A DNA stretch of 64,000 nt from Luteibacter sp. 9135 (GTDB lineage: Bacteria > Pseudomonadota > Gammaproteobacteria > Xanthomonadales > Rhodanobacteraceae): NCBI RefSeq assembly GCF_000745005.1, contig NZ_JQNB01000001.1, positions 2,535,501 through 2,599,500 of the forward strand, read 5' to 3'. The position numbers and the translations under genes were made by a program. Below are positions 28,101-36,494 of this stretch, in pieces. The notes below the pieces were generated by a model. It saw nothing but the letters and a program-made list of their open reading frames with translations. It made no database searches and was not told where the DNA came from. Numbering within the stretch: position 1 is the stretch's first letter; each line of letters begins with the position of its first letter.

Positions 28101-29091
28101 CGACCAGTTCAATCGCGCCGTGCAGTTCGCCGATCCGGCGGGGCAGGTGGCCGGGCTGGAAGACCTGTTCCTCAAGCAGCTGGCCACGCTCACCTATGCC
28201 ACGTGCGATGCGGCGCTGTCGGCCTATCGTGGCCCGGCCGGGGGCAACGACCTGTTCTCGGCGCGACGCGAGGCGATGCTGCGCCAGGCCACGCTGGCAT
28301 GTACGGCGCAGGGCAAGGCCGGCTCCGAACTACACTTCTATCGCATCGCCATGCTGTTCAACAGCGAGGTGGCCGGGCGCTACCCGTTCGGTCCGCCGGA
28401 TGCGCACGAGGTAACGCCGGATACGGTACGGGCGTTCTTCGTGTACTACGCGAAGGAGAAGGTCGAACTGACGACCTGGCTGGCCACCGCCAAGGGCGAC
28501 CGCGCCGCCCGCATGAAGACGTTCATCGCGCAGCTGGACGCCGTGCAGGCCTTCTTTGCCGGCAACCTTTCGGTGGTGCCGGTCGGTGCGCCGCTGTCCA
28601 TGGAGGTGACCTTCCGTGCGCGCCCGCAGGATTCGCCGCTGAGCAACCAGCTGGTGGGCTGGACGCTGTCCAGCGGCACCGGCAAGGCCAACTGGCCCGA
28701 TGTGGCGCCGACGCTGGCGTGGACGTTCGGCCAGCCGGTGTCCCTCGACCTGGCCTGGGCGGACAGCTCGCGCTACACGCCGGTGGCCGATCCGGCGCAG
28801 GCGGACCTGGGCGTGAACGGCCACCATGCCGTGTATCGCGCGGACGGCCCCTGGGCGCTGCTGCACTTCATCGAAGCGCATCGTGTGCCGTCCGCCGGCG
28901 GCCTGGACCCCGATGCGGTGCTGCTCGGGTTCGACGTGCCCACCGTTATCACCGCGCCGCTGGCCGGCGAAGACGCGATCGCCAGGGCGCAGCTGTACAT
29001 CACGCTGCGGCTTTCGGCGAACGATCCGACCACGCATTCCGCACTGCCGCTGCACGTACCCGTGTTCCCGCAACAGGCCCCGGAGCCGTAA
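25165..29091 (+). CDS. tssM: TssM (IcmF-like) inner-membrane protein
   Basis: A 1308-residue IcmF/VasK protein of the TssJLM envelope complex. The N-terminal transmembrane helix (4-23) is followed by a GTPase-like domain with an intact Walker A (GMAGDGKS, 86-93). A second helix (about 378-398) leads into the long periplasmic part. C-terminal beta-rich segments (TLSSGTGKANWPDVAPTLAW; GPWALLHFIEAHRV) correspond to the region that contacts TssJ. Only two clear membrane helices are visible, where three are usual. GTG 25165 is chosen because it overlaps the tssL stop. Confidence 0.92.
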   Translation: MSRAFVVCLVLALVALLLIVVLLWRARRAPAVPAVRGVPRKVAGHGRWVTLRDAARRRYAVVERAVRYLLARRDWRYRSNWLLLLGMAGDGKSSLAASVPDDLLRRPSGADLRNEAWLRASVPRAQWRFLDSGVLLDPDATTAPEVAGQAHWHDLLGDIESLRPDRAVDGLVWALSADRLLSSDDAALDALAQAMFTRVYSVQERYAYALPVYLVLTRMDAVPGFDAFWAAQDPALRREIVGWSSSTLDDNGTPAEWIAKAFGKLLDGLRTLVLASAAARDHIDDADDFFLFPQHMRRLQVPLQRVLDVVFKPNMYETRAFCRGIYFVGPDGSDGAAASAPRRDVGFLGDLLAEKVFGEKGLAQRTRKGILARNRLLRGLQLGVAAAALAGVVALPWTAWHVASRGKALHDMVVDVSASSDALARGGCLDARRFNELVGQIARLDTRTRYLAIPASWVDRRIPDGVVRTVSGKALDQVLLPSLACELQKRIDTLSSAVLAPAGGDVPPDQAFERAHAQLDAQLSHLAALEDALARFRTLGHPADEGGVRALLAAFADVSRYVHGKPVPRDALAADGMLGKALLAARYGSAPDIGHDRQRQLIERFDTMAEGAASDLSRRVASGPALLAELKDDRPPVLPTLRAFDDWLRWVGTGWVLSTPASNPCAREVDALRPGIDVLIRKHGYDASLRDTLGHFDTTHCYLPAVATLRQASVPPYGALFTVNATTGELQGISPGLAAEASGLHGLAGMGFMQVASMQAFSCNGSAGGFRAGAFDEVLGELRDYQAFGTRERQAHPVAEGTEPLYERIAHAQLARTLEDSLARNQRQRVGEGDSPGLDAVSTLDRELSTESAALSASIGPMLQSLQQLRQLRFAALADSVGQCARNYASGMLMDVSGLASASQLYAPPVQAANEAGDAPMFDLGSTPVLQAYLQRQLARAQVLSGYAAPFVTLLKNSRGTSDTHRLNAQTDVYWDGTIDQFNRAVQFADPAGQVAGLEDLFLKQLATLTYATCDAALSAYRGPAGGNDLFSARREAMLRQATLACTAQGKAGSELHFYRIAMLFNSEVAGRYPFGPPDAHEVTPDTVRAFFVYYAKEKVELTTWLATAKGDRAARMKTFIAQLDAVQAFFAGNLSVVPVGAPLSMEVTFRARPQDSPLSNQLVGWTLSSGTGKANWPDVAPTLAWTFGQPVSLDLAWADSSRYTPVADPAQADLGVNGHHAVYRADGPWALLHFIEAHRVPSAGGLDPDAVLLGFDVPTVITAPLAGEDAIARAQLYITLRLSANDPTTHSALPLHVPVFPQQAPEP

Positions 29092-29113
29092 TGACTTCCC
29101 AGGAGGACATGCC

Positions 29114-30331
29114 ATGTCGCCAGCCCATCCCACGCCCGCCTCGTTCGAGGGCGGCTACTTCCAAACGCACTTCGGTCGCTCGCTGGAGCGTCTGCTGGCG
29201 CCCATCCCCGGGCACGACCCCACCGGGTCGCCCGTACGTGGCACCTCGGCCTACCGTGCCCTGTCCGAAGCGCGGCGCGGCGACGACCCGTCGTTGCCGA
29301 TGGGCCCGTGGGCGGCCGAACTGCGTCGTTCCAACTGGCCACGCGTCTCGCGGATCATCGTATCGGTGCTATCCGAGCAAACCAAGGACCTGCAGCTTGC
29401 CGCATGGCTGCTGGAGTCGGAGATCCACGAGCGCGGCCACATCGCGGTGGCGCCGTGCATCGCCCTGATGCAGGCGCTGTGCGAAACGTTCTGGGAGCGC
29501 CTTTATCCGCGCACCGACGACGCCAGTTTCGAGGCCCTGGGCAACGTGGTGCGCTGGGTCGACGACAAGCTGATGCCGGCGCTGTCCCTGGCACCGCTGG
29601 TCGGCGAGAACGAGCAGGCGGTGAGCTGGTCGGCCTGGGAAATGGCGCGCCGTTTCGAGCGGATCAAGGCCGTGCAGCGCGAACTGCCCGAGGAGGCCGC
29701 GGAAGCACCCACCCTGGCTGACCTGGCGGCGCTGGTAGGGCGGCAGTCCACGGATCACTTGCGTCGACGCGTCGTCGATCTGGACACGGCCCATGCGGCG
29801 ATCCTCGCCTTCGAGGGCAGCCTGCGCGCGCAGGCGTCGGACATGCCCTCGCTGTCGCGACTGCGTGGGTTGCTGGAGCGCATGCAGTCGCCCATGCGCG
29901 AGGAACTGGCGCAGCGTGGCGTGGCGCTGCGCGAGCCCGAAGAGGTGCCGGTCGAGCAGGCGCCGTCCGTCGATGCGGGCGGCGACGATGTCGTGGCCGC
30001 CGGGCGCGATGCCGCTGCCGATAGCGATGCCGGAGCGGGCGACGGTCATGCCGGCACGGACCACGACGAGTCGGACGACGACACATCGCCCGGGTACGAG
30101 CCGCTCGACCCCGTGGCCGAACGCCAGCGCGCCTACGACGTCCTCGAGGACATCGCCGCGTTCCTTGCGCGCATCGAACCGCATAGCCCTGTGCCCTACC
30201 TGCTGCGGCGCGCCGTGCTGTGGGGCGGCATGAATTCCGCGCAGCTTTACCACGCCATCTTCGTGGAGGGAGGCGGACGCCTCGACATGCTCGACATACT
30301 CGGCATCACCGACGGTACGACCTCCGAGTGA
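29114..30331 (+). CDS. tssA: TssA (ImpA-N family) sheath-assembly protein
   Basis: A 405-residue protein with the ImpA_N domain (about 18-135: LERLLAPIPGHDPTGSPVRG; WPRVSRIIVSVLSEQTKDLQ) and a C-terminal region with REAY-like VAERQRAYDVLEDIAAFLAR and IEPHSPVPYLLRRAVLWGGM, as in TssA proteins that prime and cap the growing tail. An acidic linker (about 280-330, rich in Asp/Ala/Gly) joins them. AGGAGGA lies six bases before ATG 29114. Confidence 0.9.
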   Translation: MSPAHPTPASFEGGYFQTHFGRSLERLLAPIPGHDPTGSPVRGTSAYRALSEARRGDDPSLPMGPWAAELRRSNWPRVSRIIVSVLSEQTKDLQLAAWLLESEIHERGHIAVAPCIALMQALCETFWERLYPRTDDASFEALGNVVRWVDDKLMPALSLAPLVGENEQAVSWSAWEMARRFERIKAVQRELPEEAAEAPTLADLAALVGRQSTDHLRRRVVDLDTAHAAILAFEGSLRAQASDMPSLSRLRGLLERMQSPMREELAQRGVALREPEEVPVEQAPSVDAGGDDVVAAGRDAAADSDAGAGDGHAGTDHDESDDDTSPGYEPLDPVAERQRAYDVLEDIAAFLARIEPHSPVPYLLRRAVLWGGMNSAQLYHAIFVEGGGRLDMLDILGITDGTTSE

Positions 30332-30356
30332 TGTCTTTTCCCACGTATCCAGGACG

Positions 30357-32324
30357 ATGACGATGCTGGCCACCCGTTCTTCACCCGCGCCCGCGGATCG
30401 CCGCGACGACACGCCGACGCCGCTCGTCCGGCGCATCGATCTTGCCGATGCCATGGCCTTGCCTGCGTTCGTGGAACAGGTGGCCGAGGCGCTGTGGTGC
30501 TATGCCGGGGACACGCTGGACATCGTGGACCTGTCGCCCGCCGGCGGTGTCTTCGCGGCGCGCCTGTTGAGGGCGATGGATCGCCTTGCCGTGCGCGATG
30601 GTCGCGCGCCGGACATCCGGCTGTACCTGTGCGGCGGCGATGCGTCGTCGCTGCTGCGTCACCGCCGCGTGCGCGACGGGGTACGGCACGGACAGGTCTG
30701 CCTGCACGGATGGGATCCCTCCGGCACCGACCGTCCACCCGTGCTGCGCGATCGCGTCGCATTCCTCGGCATGGGCTACTTCCAGGGGCTCGACGTCGAC
30801 CTGTGCGCGACGCATTACGCGCAGTGGTTCGATGGATGCATGACGGTGTCACCCCCGCAAGCCGATGGCGTCACTACCGTGGAGGGCGCATGGTCGCCCG
30901 GTGTCGGCGATGGCCCGCTGGAAGCGCGCTATCGCGACAAGCTGGCCAGTGCGGTGCTGAACCTGCCCTCGGCGGGTATTCGCGCCGTGGGCGCCATGGC
31001 CTCGCTGACGGGTGGGCGCTACCTGCTGCTTGCCGCGGATCACGGCGTCGCCGACCTTCGCGATATCGCCGACGGCGGCCTGGCGCTGCCTTCGGCATGG
31101 ATCGACGGCAGTTCCGCGATGCCGGTGAACTTCCATGCGCTGGCCTGCGCCCAGCCGGATGCGCGGGTGGCATACGAGAGGACCACCGCCGCCTCGCCGC
31201 TGTTGCAGGTGACGATGGCCGGTGACGAACCAGCCGATGCATTCACCCGGGTGCTTGCGCCGCTTCGTGGCGGCATGGACACCGCGCTGGCCTTGCGCGA
31301 GCAGGCCCGCTGGCTGTCGGACGAGGCGCCCGCGGCGGTCACCCTCGCCGTGCTACGGGCAGCGGCCTTCGATCCGCATGCGCTCGTTTTGCGTGGCCTG
31401 CGCGAGGAAGGGGATGCGCTCGCGCGCTCGCACTGGCGGGATGCCTTGCAATGCAGCGGGGAGCTGGCGCGTGACGAAACCACCACCGATGCCTGCCAGC
31501 GCGTGGGCGCCTGCGCGGCCGACCTGGGATTGTGGGGCCTCGCCGTGGACGTGCTCGCGCCGCTACAGGCATCGCTGGTCGACGACGTGGCCGACCGGCT
31601 CACCTGGTCGTTGCTGCATGCCGGCGATGTCACGGCGGCGCAGGCCATGCTCGGTAACCCGGAAGACGACGAGCCAGCATGGAAGACCTATATCCGCGAC
31701 CACGTACGCTATTGCCGCGCGTTGCCGTGGTTCGCTGCGGCGCATGCGGTGGACGGGGAACTGCGCCTGGAACCGCTGGCCTGGCATCACGCCCCGTCGT
31801 GGCTGCGCCAGTATCGCGATCCGCACATCGGTATCGTGACCCGCTTGCCCGCGCTCGAGGACGTGGACGCGGTGCGCGAGTGGATCGCCTTCCAGCAGGC
31901 CGATCCGCAGCGCGCCTGCTTCGCCCTGGTCGACCGGGCGGACGGCTTCGTCGGTTCGGTGGGCTACCAGCACGCCGGAAGCGCGGGGTATTTCCATTTC
32001 TGGATCGGCGCGGACCACCAGAACCGCGGGCTGGGGCGCCGGGCTGCACGGCTGCTCGCCCGGCAGGCGGTAGAGGTGGGCATCGATGTGTTCTACACCT
32101 CGGCGTACCGTGACAACACCCGTTCGATCGCCGCGCTGCACGCGCTGGGTTTCCAGCCGATGGCGGCGCACGCGGCGCCGCCGGACGACGACCTGCTGTT
32201 CTTCCAGCAGGCGCTGGGAAAGGGCGCGTCGCCATCGATCGACGGCTTGCGCCAGCTCTGCTTCGCCATCGGCTGTCCCTTCGATCCGCTGGATCTGTCG
32301 CCCGACCGGGCTTTCGCGAGGTAG
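30357..32324 (+). CDS. Two-domain protein: methyltransferase-like N region plus GNAT acetyltransferase
   Basis: A 655-residue protein inside the T6SS operon. The N-terminal region has a glycine-containing segment DIVDLSPAGGVFAARLLRAM (about 60-80) that resembles motif I of SAM-dependent methyltransferases of the MidA type; the similarity is weak. The middle (about 290-480) is helical, of TPR-like character. The C-terminal region (about 490-620) is a GNAT fold: IGIVTRLPALEDVDAVREWI, FVGSVGYQ, then the acetyl-CoA loop QNRGLGRRAARLLA and FYTSAYRDNTRSIAALHALG. It may modify a T6SS component or effector; the substrate is unknown. ATG 30363 is an in-frame alternative start. Confidence 0.65.
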   Translation: MTMLATRSSPAPADRRDDTPTPLVRRIDLADAMALPAFVEQVAEALWCYAGDTLDIVDLSPAGGVFAARLLRAMDRLAVRDGRAPDIRLYLCGGDASSLLRHRRVRDGVRHGQVCLHGWDPSGTDRPPVLRDRVAFLGMGYFQGLDVDLCATHYAQWFDGCMTVSPPQADGVTTVEGAWSPGVGDGPLEARYRDKLASAVLNLPSAGIRAVGAMASLTGGRYLLLAADHGVADLRDIADGGLALPSAWIDGSSAMPVNFHALACAQPDARVAYERTTAASPLLQVTMAGDEPADAFTRVLAPLRGGMDTALALREQARWLSDEAPAAVTLAVLRAAAFDPHALVLRGLREEGDALARSHWRDALQCSGELARDETTTDACQRVGACAADLGLWGLAVDVLAPLQASLVDDVADRLTWSLLHAGDVTAAQAMLGNPEDDEPAWKTYIRDHVRYCRALPWFAAAHAVDGELRLEPLAWHHAPSWLRQYRDPHIGIVTRLPALEDVDAVREWIAFQQADPQRACFALVDRADGFVGSVGYQHAGSAGYFHFWIGADHQNRGLGRRAARLLARQAVEVGIDVFYTSAYRDNTRSIAALHALGFQPMAAHAAPPDDDLLFFQQALGKGASPSIDGLRQLCFAIGCPFDPLDLSPDRAFAR

Positions 32325-32330
32325 TACGCC

Positions 32331-33377
32331 ATGATCGCACCCAAGGTATCGCGTAAACGCAAGGCGTCCGGCCCGGCGCCGCTCGACCCGCACGTGGCGC
32401 GGGCGAAGGTGCCGCTGAAGTTCTCTCACACCGCGTTCTCGGGAAAGAGCATGTTGTCCGGGACGTCGGCCGATGCGCCGCGCTTTCATTCGTTTTCCAA
32501 CATTGCGTTCCCGGTGTCGAAGACCCTTTCCGACGGCGCGGTGCGGCTCGCGCCGTCGTTGGTAGCCGACTACCGGGCCGATACGGGACTCACCCCGTTG
32601 TTCAGTACGCAGGACTGGGGCGCGGTACCGTCGCCTTCGAAAAAAACCAACACCATGTACCGTTCGCGACGTGGCTCCATCGTCGGCTTGTCCAACATGC
32701 CGGATGGCTCGGTCAAGGGCTGGCGCCTGCACTCGTTGCCCACCACCGAGGCGCTTCGTGATGCGTCAGCGTCCAAGCCGTTCGTCAGCGCGTTCGACGA
32801 GAGCGCAAAGCGGCTGTATACGCCCGCGCTCAACAGCAAGGGCACCGAGCAGACGATCAACACCGTGCTCTCCGATGTCGGCAAGGTACGTTACGACCAC
32901 GGCACCGCCCGCTTCGCGTGGATCGACGGCAGCTATGCCATGGGTGTTTCCGCGAAGGGGCTGGACAAGACCGCCAGCGGTGCGCCGTCCACGCTGTACG
33001 CGCCAAGCGTGAAGTCGGCGAAACGCCGGGGCAAGAAGAGCAACCCGGCGCAGAACCACCATTCCGAGCCGATGGCGGTGACGCTGCACGACACGCACCG
33101 ACACACGCCCATGGCCCAGGACACGGGCCTTGTGGCCACGTTCGCCAGCTTCCCCAATCAGGTGTGTTTCCATTGCGGCGAGATGTTCAAGGACAACCTG
33201 GGCTCGCACAGTGCGCTGACCGGCGTGCCCGGGCGACCCTTCGGCGGACAGCACCCCGGCGAGACCACGACCAAGAGCGGCAGCAGCATCGTGCGTGCGC
33301 ATCCCATGACCGAACTCGTCGCCGACAAGGGGCACCACGCGGAACTGGCCAAGATCTTCTCGTACCACAAGCCCTGA
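32331..33377 (+). CDS. His/Cys-rich protein, candidate T6SS effector (possible deaminase fold)
   Basis: A 348-residue protein, last gene of the T6SS run, six bases after the GNAT gene. No family is recognised with certainty. The N half is rich in Ser/Phe without signal peptide. In the C half, HHSEP (about residue 243) is followed some 35 residues later by SFPNQVCFHCGEMFKDNL. An H-x-E then C-x-x-C pair in that order is the zinc site pattern of deaminase-fold toxins (DddA-like and related). Further His residues follow (GGQHPGE, RAHPMTE, KGHHAE), so a zinc nuclease is an alternative. No immunity gene is seen downstream; the riboswitch begins 87 bases later. Confidence 0.5.
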   Translation: MIAPKVSRKRKASGPAPLDPHVARAKVPLKFSHTAFSGKSMLSGTSADAPRFHSFSNIAFPVSKTLSDGAVRLAPSLVADYRADTGLTPLFSTQDWGAVPSPSKKTNTMYRSRRGSIVGLSNMPDGSVKGWRLHSLPTTEALRDASASKPFVSAFDESAKRLYTPALNSKGTEQTINTVLSDVGKVRYDHGTARFAWIDGSYAMGVSAKGLDKTASGAPSTLYAPSVKSAKRRGKKSNPAQNHHSEPMAVTLHDTHRHTPMAQDTGLVATFASFPNQVCFHCGEMFKDNLGSHSALTGVPGRPFGGQHPGETTTKSGSSIVRAHPMTELVADKGHHAELAKIFSYHKP

Positions 33378-33448
33378 TGCCACCGGCTCTCGACGCCGCC
33401 ACCGCGCCGTTTACTGCATCGCAGCGTGTCCCCATGCGTTGCGCCGCC

Positions 33449-33454
33449 TACAAT
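33449..33454 (+). promoter_or_regulatory. Likely -10 element for the riboswitch-mmsA transcript
   Basis: TACAAT lies 7-10 bases before the first riboswitch bases (ACAGGTG at 33464), so transcription would begin close to the aptamer's 5' end. No good -35 is visible. Confidence 0.4.
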
Positions 33455-33463
33455 CGATGGGCC

Positions 33464-33640
33464 ACAGGTGTCCTGCCGCCGCCATTCCGGTGCGCAGGGT
33501 GAAACGGGAAGCCGGTCCGATGCCGGCGCTGCCCCCGCAACGGTAGGCGAGAAAACCCGACTCAGAACCACTGCGGCAACGCGGGAAGGTGTCGGGCTGA
33601 TGCATGCCGCATCGCTCGCAAGCCCGGAGACCGGCCCGTG
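33464..33640 (+). ncRNA. Cobalamin riboswitch
   Basis: The conserved parts appear in order: ACAGGTG at the 5' side, GGGAAGCCGGT (about 33507-33515), the B12-box stretch GCCGGCGCTGCCCCCGCAAC (33522-33541) followed by GGTA, and the closing GGAGACCGGCC (33626-33636). Spacing matches Rfam-type cobalamin aptamers. It is on the plus strand, 144 bases before mmsA, and no B12 transport or synthesis gene follows. Adenosylcobalamin binding would normally switch off the downstream gene. Confidence 0.93.
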
Positions 33641-33740
33641 GTGGACATCGCATGCGGTGTCTTCCTCGGGTGTTGCGGTGGGCAACCGGATGAGCTGACT
33701 CGACGCGGCGTCCGTTGTCTCGAATCACTTGTCTTGTCCC

Positions 33741-33768
33741 TCGCACGCCCGGTTTCGCGGGTGAGCGA
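33741..33768 (+). promoter_or_regulatory. Hairpin before the mmsA ribosome binding site
   Basis: TCGC-A-CGCCCG, loop GTTTCG, CGGGTG-A-GCGA: ten base pairs with one A-A mismatch and one G-U pair. It ends a few bases before GGAG (33772-33775) of mmsA, so it could serve as the translation-controlling part of the riboswitch's expression platform. No U run follows, which argues against a terminator. Confidence 0.5.
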
Positions 33769-33783
33769 TCTGGAGACTGGACA

Positions 33784-35307
33784 ATGAACGAGATGAACCC
33801 GGCCGCGACTCATGTCGCCACGGTAAAGCTGCTGATCGACGGCGAGTTCGTCGAATCGGCCACCACGCAATGGCGTGACGTGGTCAACCCGGCCACGCAG
33901 GTGGTGCTGGCACGCGTGCCCTTCGCCACGCCGGCGGAAGTCGAGGCGGCGGTGGATGCCGCGCGCCGCGCCTTCGTCACCTGGCGCAAGACGCCCATCG
34001 GTGCGCGGGCGCGCATCTTCCTCAAGTACCAGCAACTGATCCGCGAGCACATGGCCGAACTGGCCGCGACGCTCACGGCGGAGCAGGGCAAGACGCTGCC
34101 CGATGCCGAAGGCGACGTGTTCCGTGGCCTGGAGGTGGTGGAACACGCGGCGGCCATCGGCAACCTGCAGCTGGGCGAGCTGGCCAACAACGTGGCCGGC
34201 GGTGTGGATACCTACACGCTGCTGCAACCGCTGGGCGTATGCGCGGGCATCACGCCGTTCAACTTCCCGGCGATGATTCCGCTGTGGATGTTCCCGATGG
34301 CGATCGCCACGGGTAACACCTTCGTGCTGAAACCGTCGGAGCAGGACCCGATGGTGACCATGCGCCTGGTCGAACTGGCCGTGGAAGCGGGCATCCCCCG
34401 CGGCGTGCTCAACGTCGTGCACGGTGGCGAGGACGTGGTCAACGCGATCTGCGACCACCCGCAGATCAAGGCGGTGTCGTTCGTCGGTTCCACCCGCGTC
34501 GGCACCCATGTCTACCATCGCGCGTCGCAGGCCGGCAAGCGCGTACAGTGCATGATGGGCGCGAAGAACCACGCCGTGGTGCTCCCCGATGCCCATCGCG
34601 AGCAGACGCTCAACGCGATGGTCGGCGCGGCGTTCGGCGCGGCGGGCCAGCGCTGCATGGCGGCCTCGACGGCCGTACTGGTCGGCGCCGCGCGCGAGTG
34701 GCTGCCCGACTTGGTGGCCCGCGCGAAGACGTTGAAGGTCAATGCGGGCAGCGAGGCCGGTACGGATGTCGGCCCGGTCATCTCCTGCGCGGCGCGCGAT
34801 CGCGTGCACGCCTTGATCGATGCCGGTGTGGCCGAAGGCGCCACCCTTGAACTGGACGGCCGCGATTGCCGCGTGCCGGGCTACGAGCAGGGCAACTTCG
34901 TCGGCCCGACCATCTTCTCCGGCGTGCGCCCCGGCATGCGCATCTACGACGAGGAAATCTTCGGTCCCGTGCTCGTCGTGCTCACGGTGGACACGCTGGA
35001 TGAGGCGATCACGCTGGTCAACGCCAACCCCAACGGCAACGGCACGGCGTTGTTCACGGGCAGCGGCGCCGCGGCGCGTCGTTTCCAGGAGGACATCGAC
35101 GTGGGGCAGGTCGGCATCAACGTGCCTATCCCGGTGCCGGTGCCGCTGTTCTCGTTCACGGGCTCGCGCGCCTCGAAGCTGGGCGACCTCGGTCCGTACG
35201 GCAAGCAGGCGGTCATGTTCTACACGCAGACCAAGACGGTCACCTCGCGCTGGTTCGACGACGGCGGCACGGGTCAGGGCGTCAACACCACCATCAGCCT
35301 GAAGTGA
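33784..35307 (+). CDS. mmsA: Methylmalonate-semialdehyde dehydrogenase (CoA-acylating)
   Basis: A 507-residue ALDH-superfamily enzyme that converts methylmalonate semialdehyde to propionyl-CoA (valine) and malonate semialdehyde to acetyl-CoA, with NAD+ and CoA. The MMSDH hallmarks are [31 protein letters not shown] and the catalytic cysteine C291 in AAGQRCMA; the C terminus has the family's FFSFTGSR-like segment [13 protein letters not shown]. It heads a valine operon of five genes with overlapping ends, and lies behind a cobalamin riboswitch. Confidence 0.95.
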   Translation: MNEMNPAATHVATVKLLIDGEFVESATTQWRDVVNPATQVVLARVPFATPAEVEAAVDAARRAFVTWRKTPIGARARIFLKYQQLIREHMAELAATLTAEQGKTLPDAEGDVFRGLEVVEHAAAIGNLQLGELANNVAGGVDTYTLLQPLGVCAGITPFNFPAMIPLWMFPMAIATGNTFVLKPSEQDPMVTMRLVELAVEAGIPRGVLNVVHGGEDVVNAICDHPQIKAVSFVGSTRVGTHVYHRASQAGKRVQCMMGAKNHAVVLPDAHREQTLNAMVGAAFGAAGQRCMAASTAVLVGAAREWLPDLVARAKTLKVNAGSEAGTDVGPVISCAARDRVHALIDAGVAEGATLELDGRDCRVPGYEQGNFVGPTIFSGVRPGMRIYDEEIFGPVLVVLTVDTLDEAITLVNANPNGNGTALFTGSGAAARRFQEDIDVGQVGINVPIPVPVPLFSFTGSRASKLGDLGPYGKQAVMFYTQTKTVTSRWFDDGGTGQGVNTTISLK

Positions 35308-35318
35308 GGGCGCCCCTC

Positions 35319-36494
35319 ATGGACATTCCGGTGACGGTGCAGGCCGCGGGCCTGAGCGACGAGCAGAATGCGTTCCGCGAGGCGGCGCGCGACTTCGCCC
35401 AGGCGGAGCTGGCGCCGCATGCGGCGCACTGGGACGCGCAAGGCATCTTTCCGCGCGAGGTCATCGGCAAGGCCGGGCAACTGGGCTTCTGTGGCCTCTA
35501 CGTGGACGAAGCGGCCGGCGGTACCGGCCTGACGCGGCTGGACGCGGCCATCGTGTTCGAGGAACTGGCCGCGATCGATCCCTCCACGGCCGCCTTCATC
35601 AGCATCCACAACATGGCGACCTGGATGCTGACCACCTACGCCCAGCCGGCCCTGTTGCAGGCATGGGGCGAACCGCTGGCCAGCGGCACACGTCTCGCGT
35701 CGTATTGCCTGACCGAGCCGGGCGCCGGTTCCGATGCGGCCTCGTTGCAGACGCGCGCCGTGCGCGAGGACGACCATTACGTCATCAACGGCAGCAAGGC
35801 GTTCATCTCCGGGGCCGGCGCCACCGACATGCTGGTGGTGATGGCTCGCACCGGCGGCGACGGCGCGCGCGGCATCAGTGCGTTCGCAGTGCCCGCGGAT
35901 ACCGCGGGGATCGGCTACGGCCGCAAGGAGGAAAAGCTCGGCTGGAACAGCCAGCCCACGCGCGGCATCACGTTCGAGGACGTGCGTATCCCCGCAACGA
36001 ACCGGCTGGGCGAGGAAGGCGAGGGCTTTCGCATCGCGATGAAGGGACTGGACGGTGGCCGTATCAACATCAGCGCGTGTTCGCTCGGCGCGGGGCAGGG
36101 GGCGCTGGATGCGGCCCGCCGCTACCTGGGTGAGCGGCGCCAGTTCGGCCGCAAGCTGGGCGAGTTCCAGGCGCTGCAATTCAAGCTGGCCGACATGGCC
36201 ACGCAACTGGTGGCCGCACGGCAGATGGTTCACACCGCCGCGCGCAAGCTCGATGCACGCAGCCACGACGCCACGGTGTGGTGCGCCATGGCCAAGCGCT
36301 TCGCCACCGATGCCGGTTTCGCCATCTGCAACGATGCCTTGCAGTTGCATGGCGGGTACGGCTACATACGCGAGTACCCGATCGAGCGGCTGCTGCGCGA
36401 CAGTCGGGTGCACCAGATACTGGAAGGCACCAACGAGATCATGCGCGTGATCGTGGCGCGCCACCTGCTCAACACCGAAGAGGAATTGCGATGA
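35319..36494 (+). CDS. Acyl-CoA dehydrogenase, probable isobutyryl-CoA dehydrogenase
   Basis: A 391-residue FAD-dependent acyl-CoA dehydrogenase: N-terminal helical domain, the FAD-contacting YCLTEPGAGSDAASLQTRA, and the C-terminal ALQLHGGYGYIREYPIERLL and ILEGTNEIMRVIVAR, with a likely catalytic Glu near 369. Within a valine operon it should oxidise isobutyryl-CoA to methacrylyl-CoA; related short branched-chain substrates are possible. ATG 35319 with GAGGG is preferred; a GTG at 35304 overlaps the mmsA stop. Confidence 0.9.
   Translation: MDIPVTVQAAGLSDEQNAFREAARDFAQAELAPHAAHWDAQGIFPREVIGKAGQLGFCGLYVDEAAGGTGLTRLDAAIVFEELAAIDPSTAAFISIHNMATWMLTTYAQPALLQAWGEPLASGTRLASYCLTEPGAGSDAASLQTRAVREDDHYVINGSKAFISGAGATDMLVVMARTGGDGARGISAFAVPADTAGIGYGRKEEKLGWNSQPTRGITFEDVRIPATNRLGEEGEGFRIAMKGLDGGRINISACSLGAGQGALDAARRYLGERRQFGRKLGEFQALQFKLADMATQLVAARQMVHTAARKLDARSHDATVWCAMAKRFATDAGFAICNDALQLHGGYGYIREYPIERLLRDSRVHQILEGTNEIMRVIVARHLLNTEEELR

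Larger units (their letters stand above)
33378..33783 (+). other. Gap between T6SS operon and mmsA: riboswitch leader
   Basis: No gene is supported. The gap holds a TACAAT promoter element, a cobalamin riboswitch and a hairpin just before mmsA. No convincing rho-independent terminator follows the T6SS operon, so read-through into the riboswitch leader is possible. Confidence 0.7.

Noticed and set aside
28562..28590. GCAACCTTT inside tssM as a fourth ECF promoter
   Set aside because: Only the -35 half matches; 12 bases on the sequence is TCGGTG rather than GGCACT, and it lies within a coding region.
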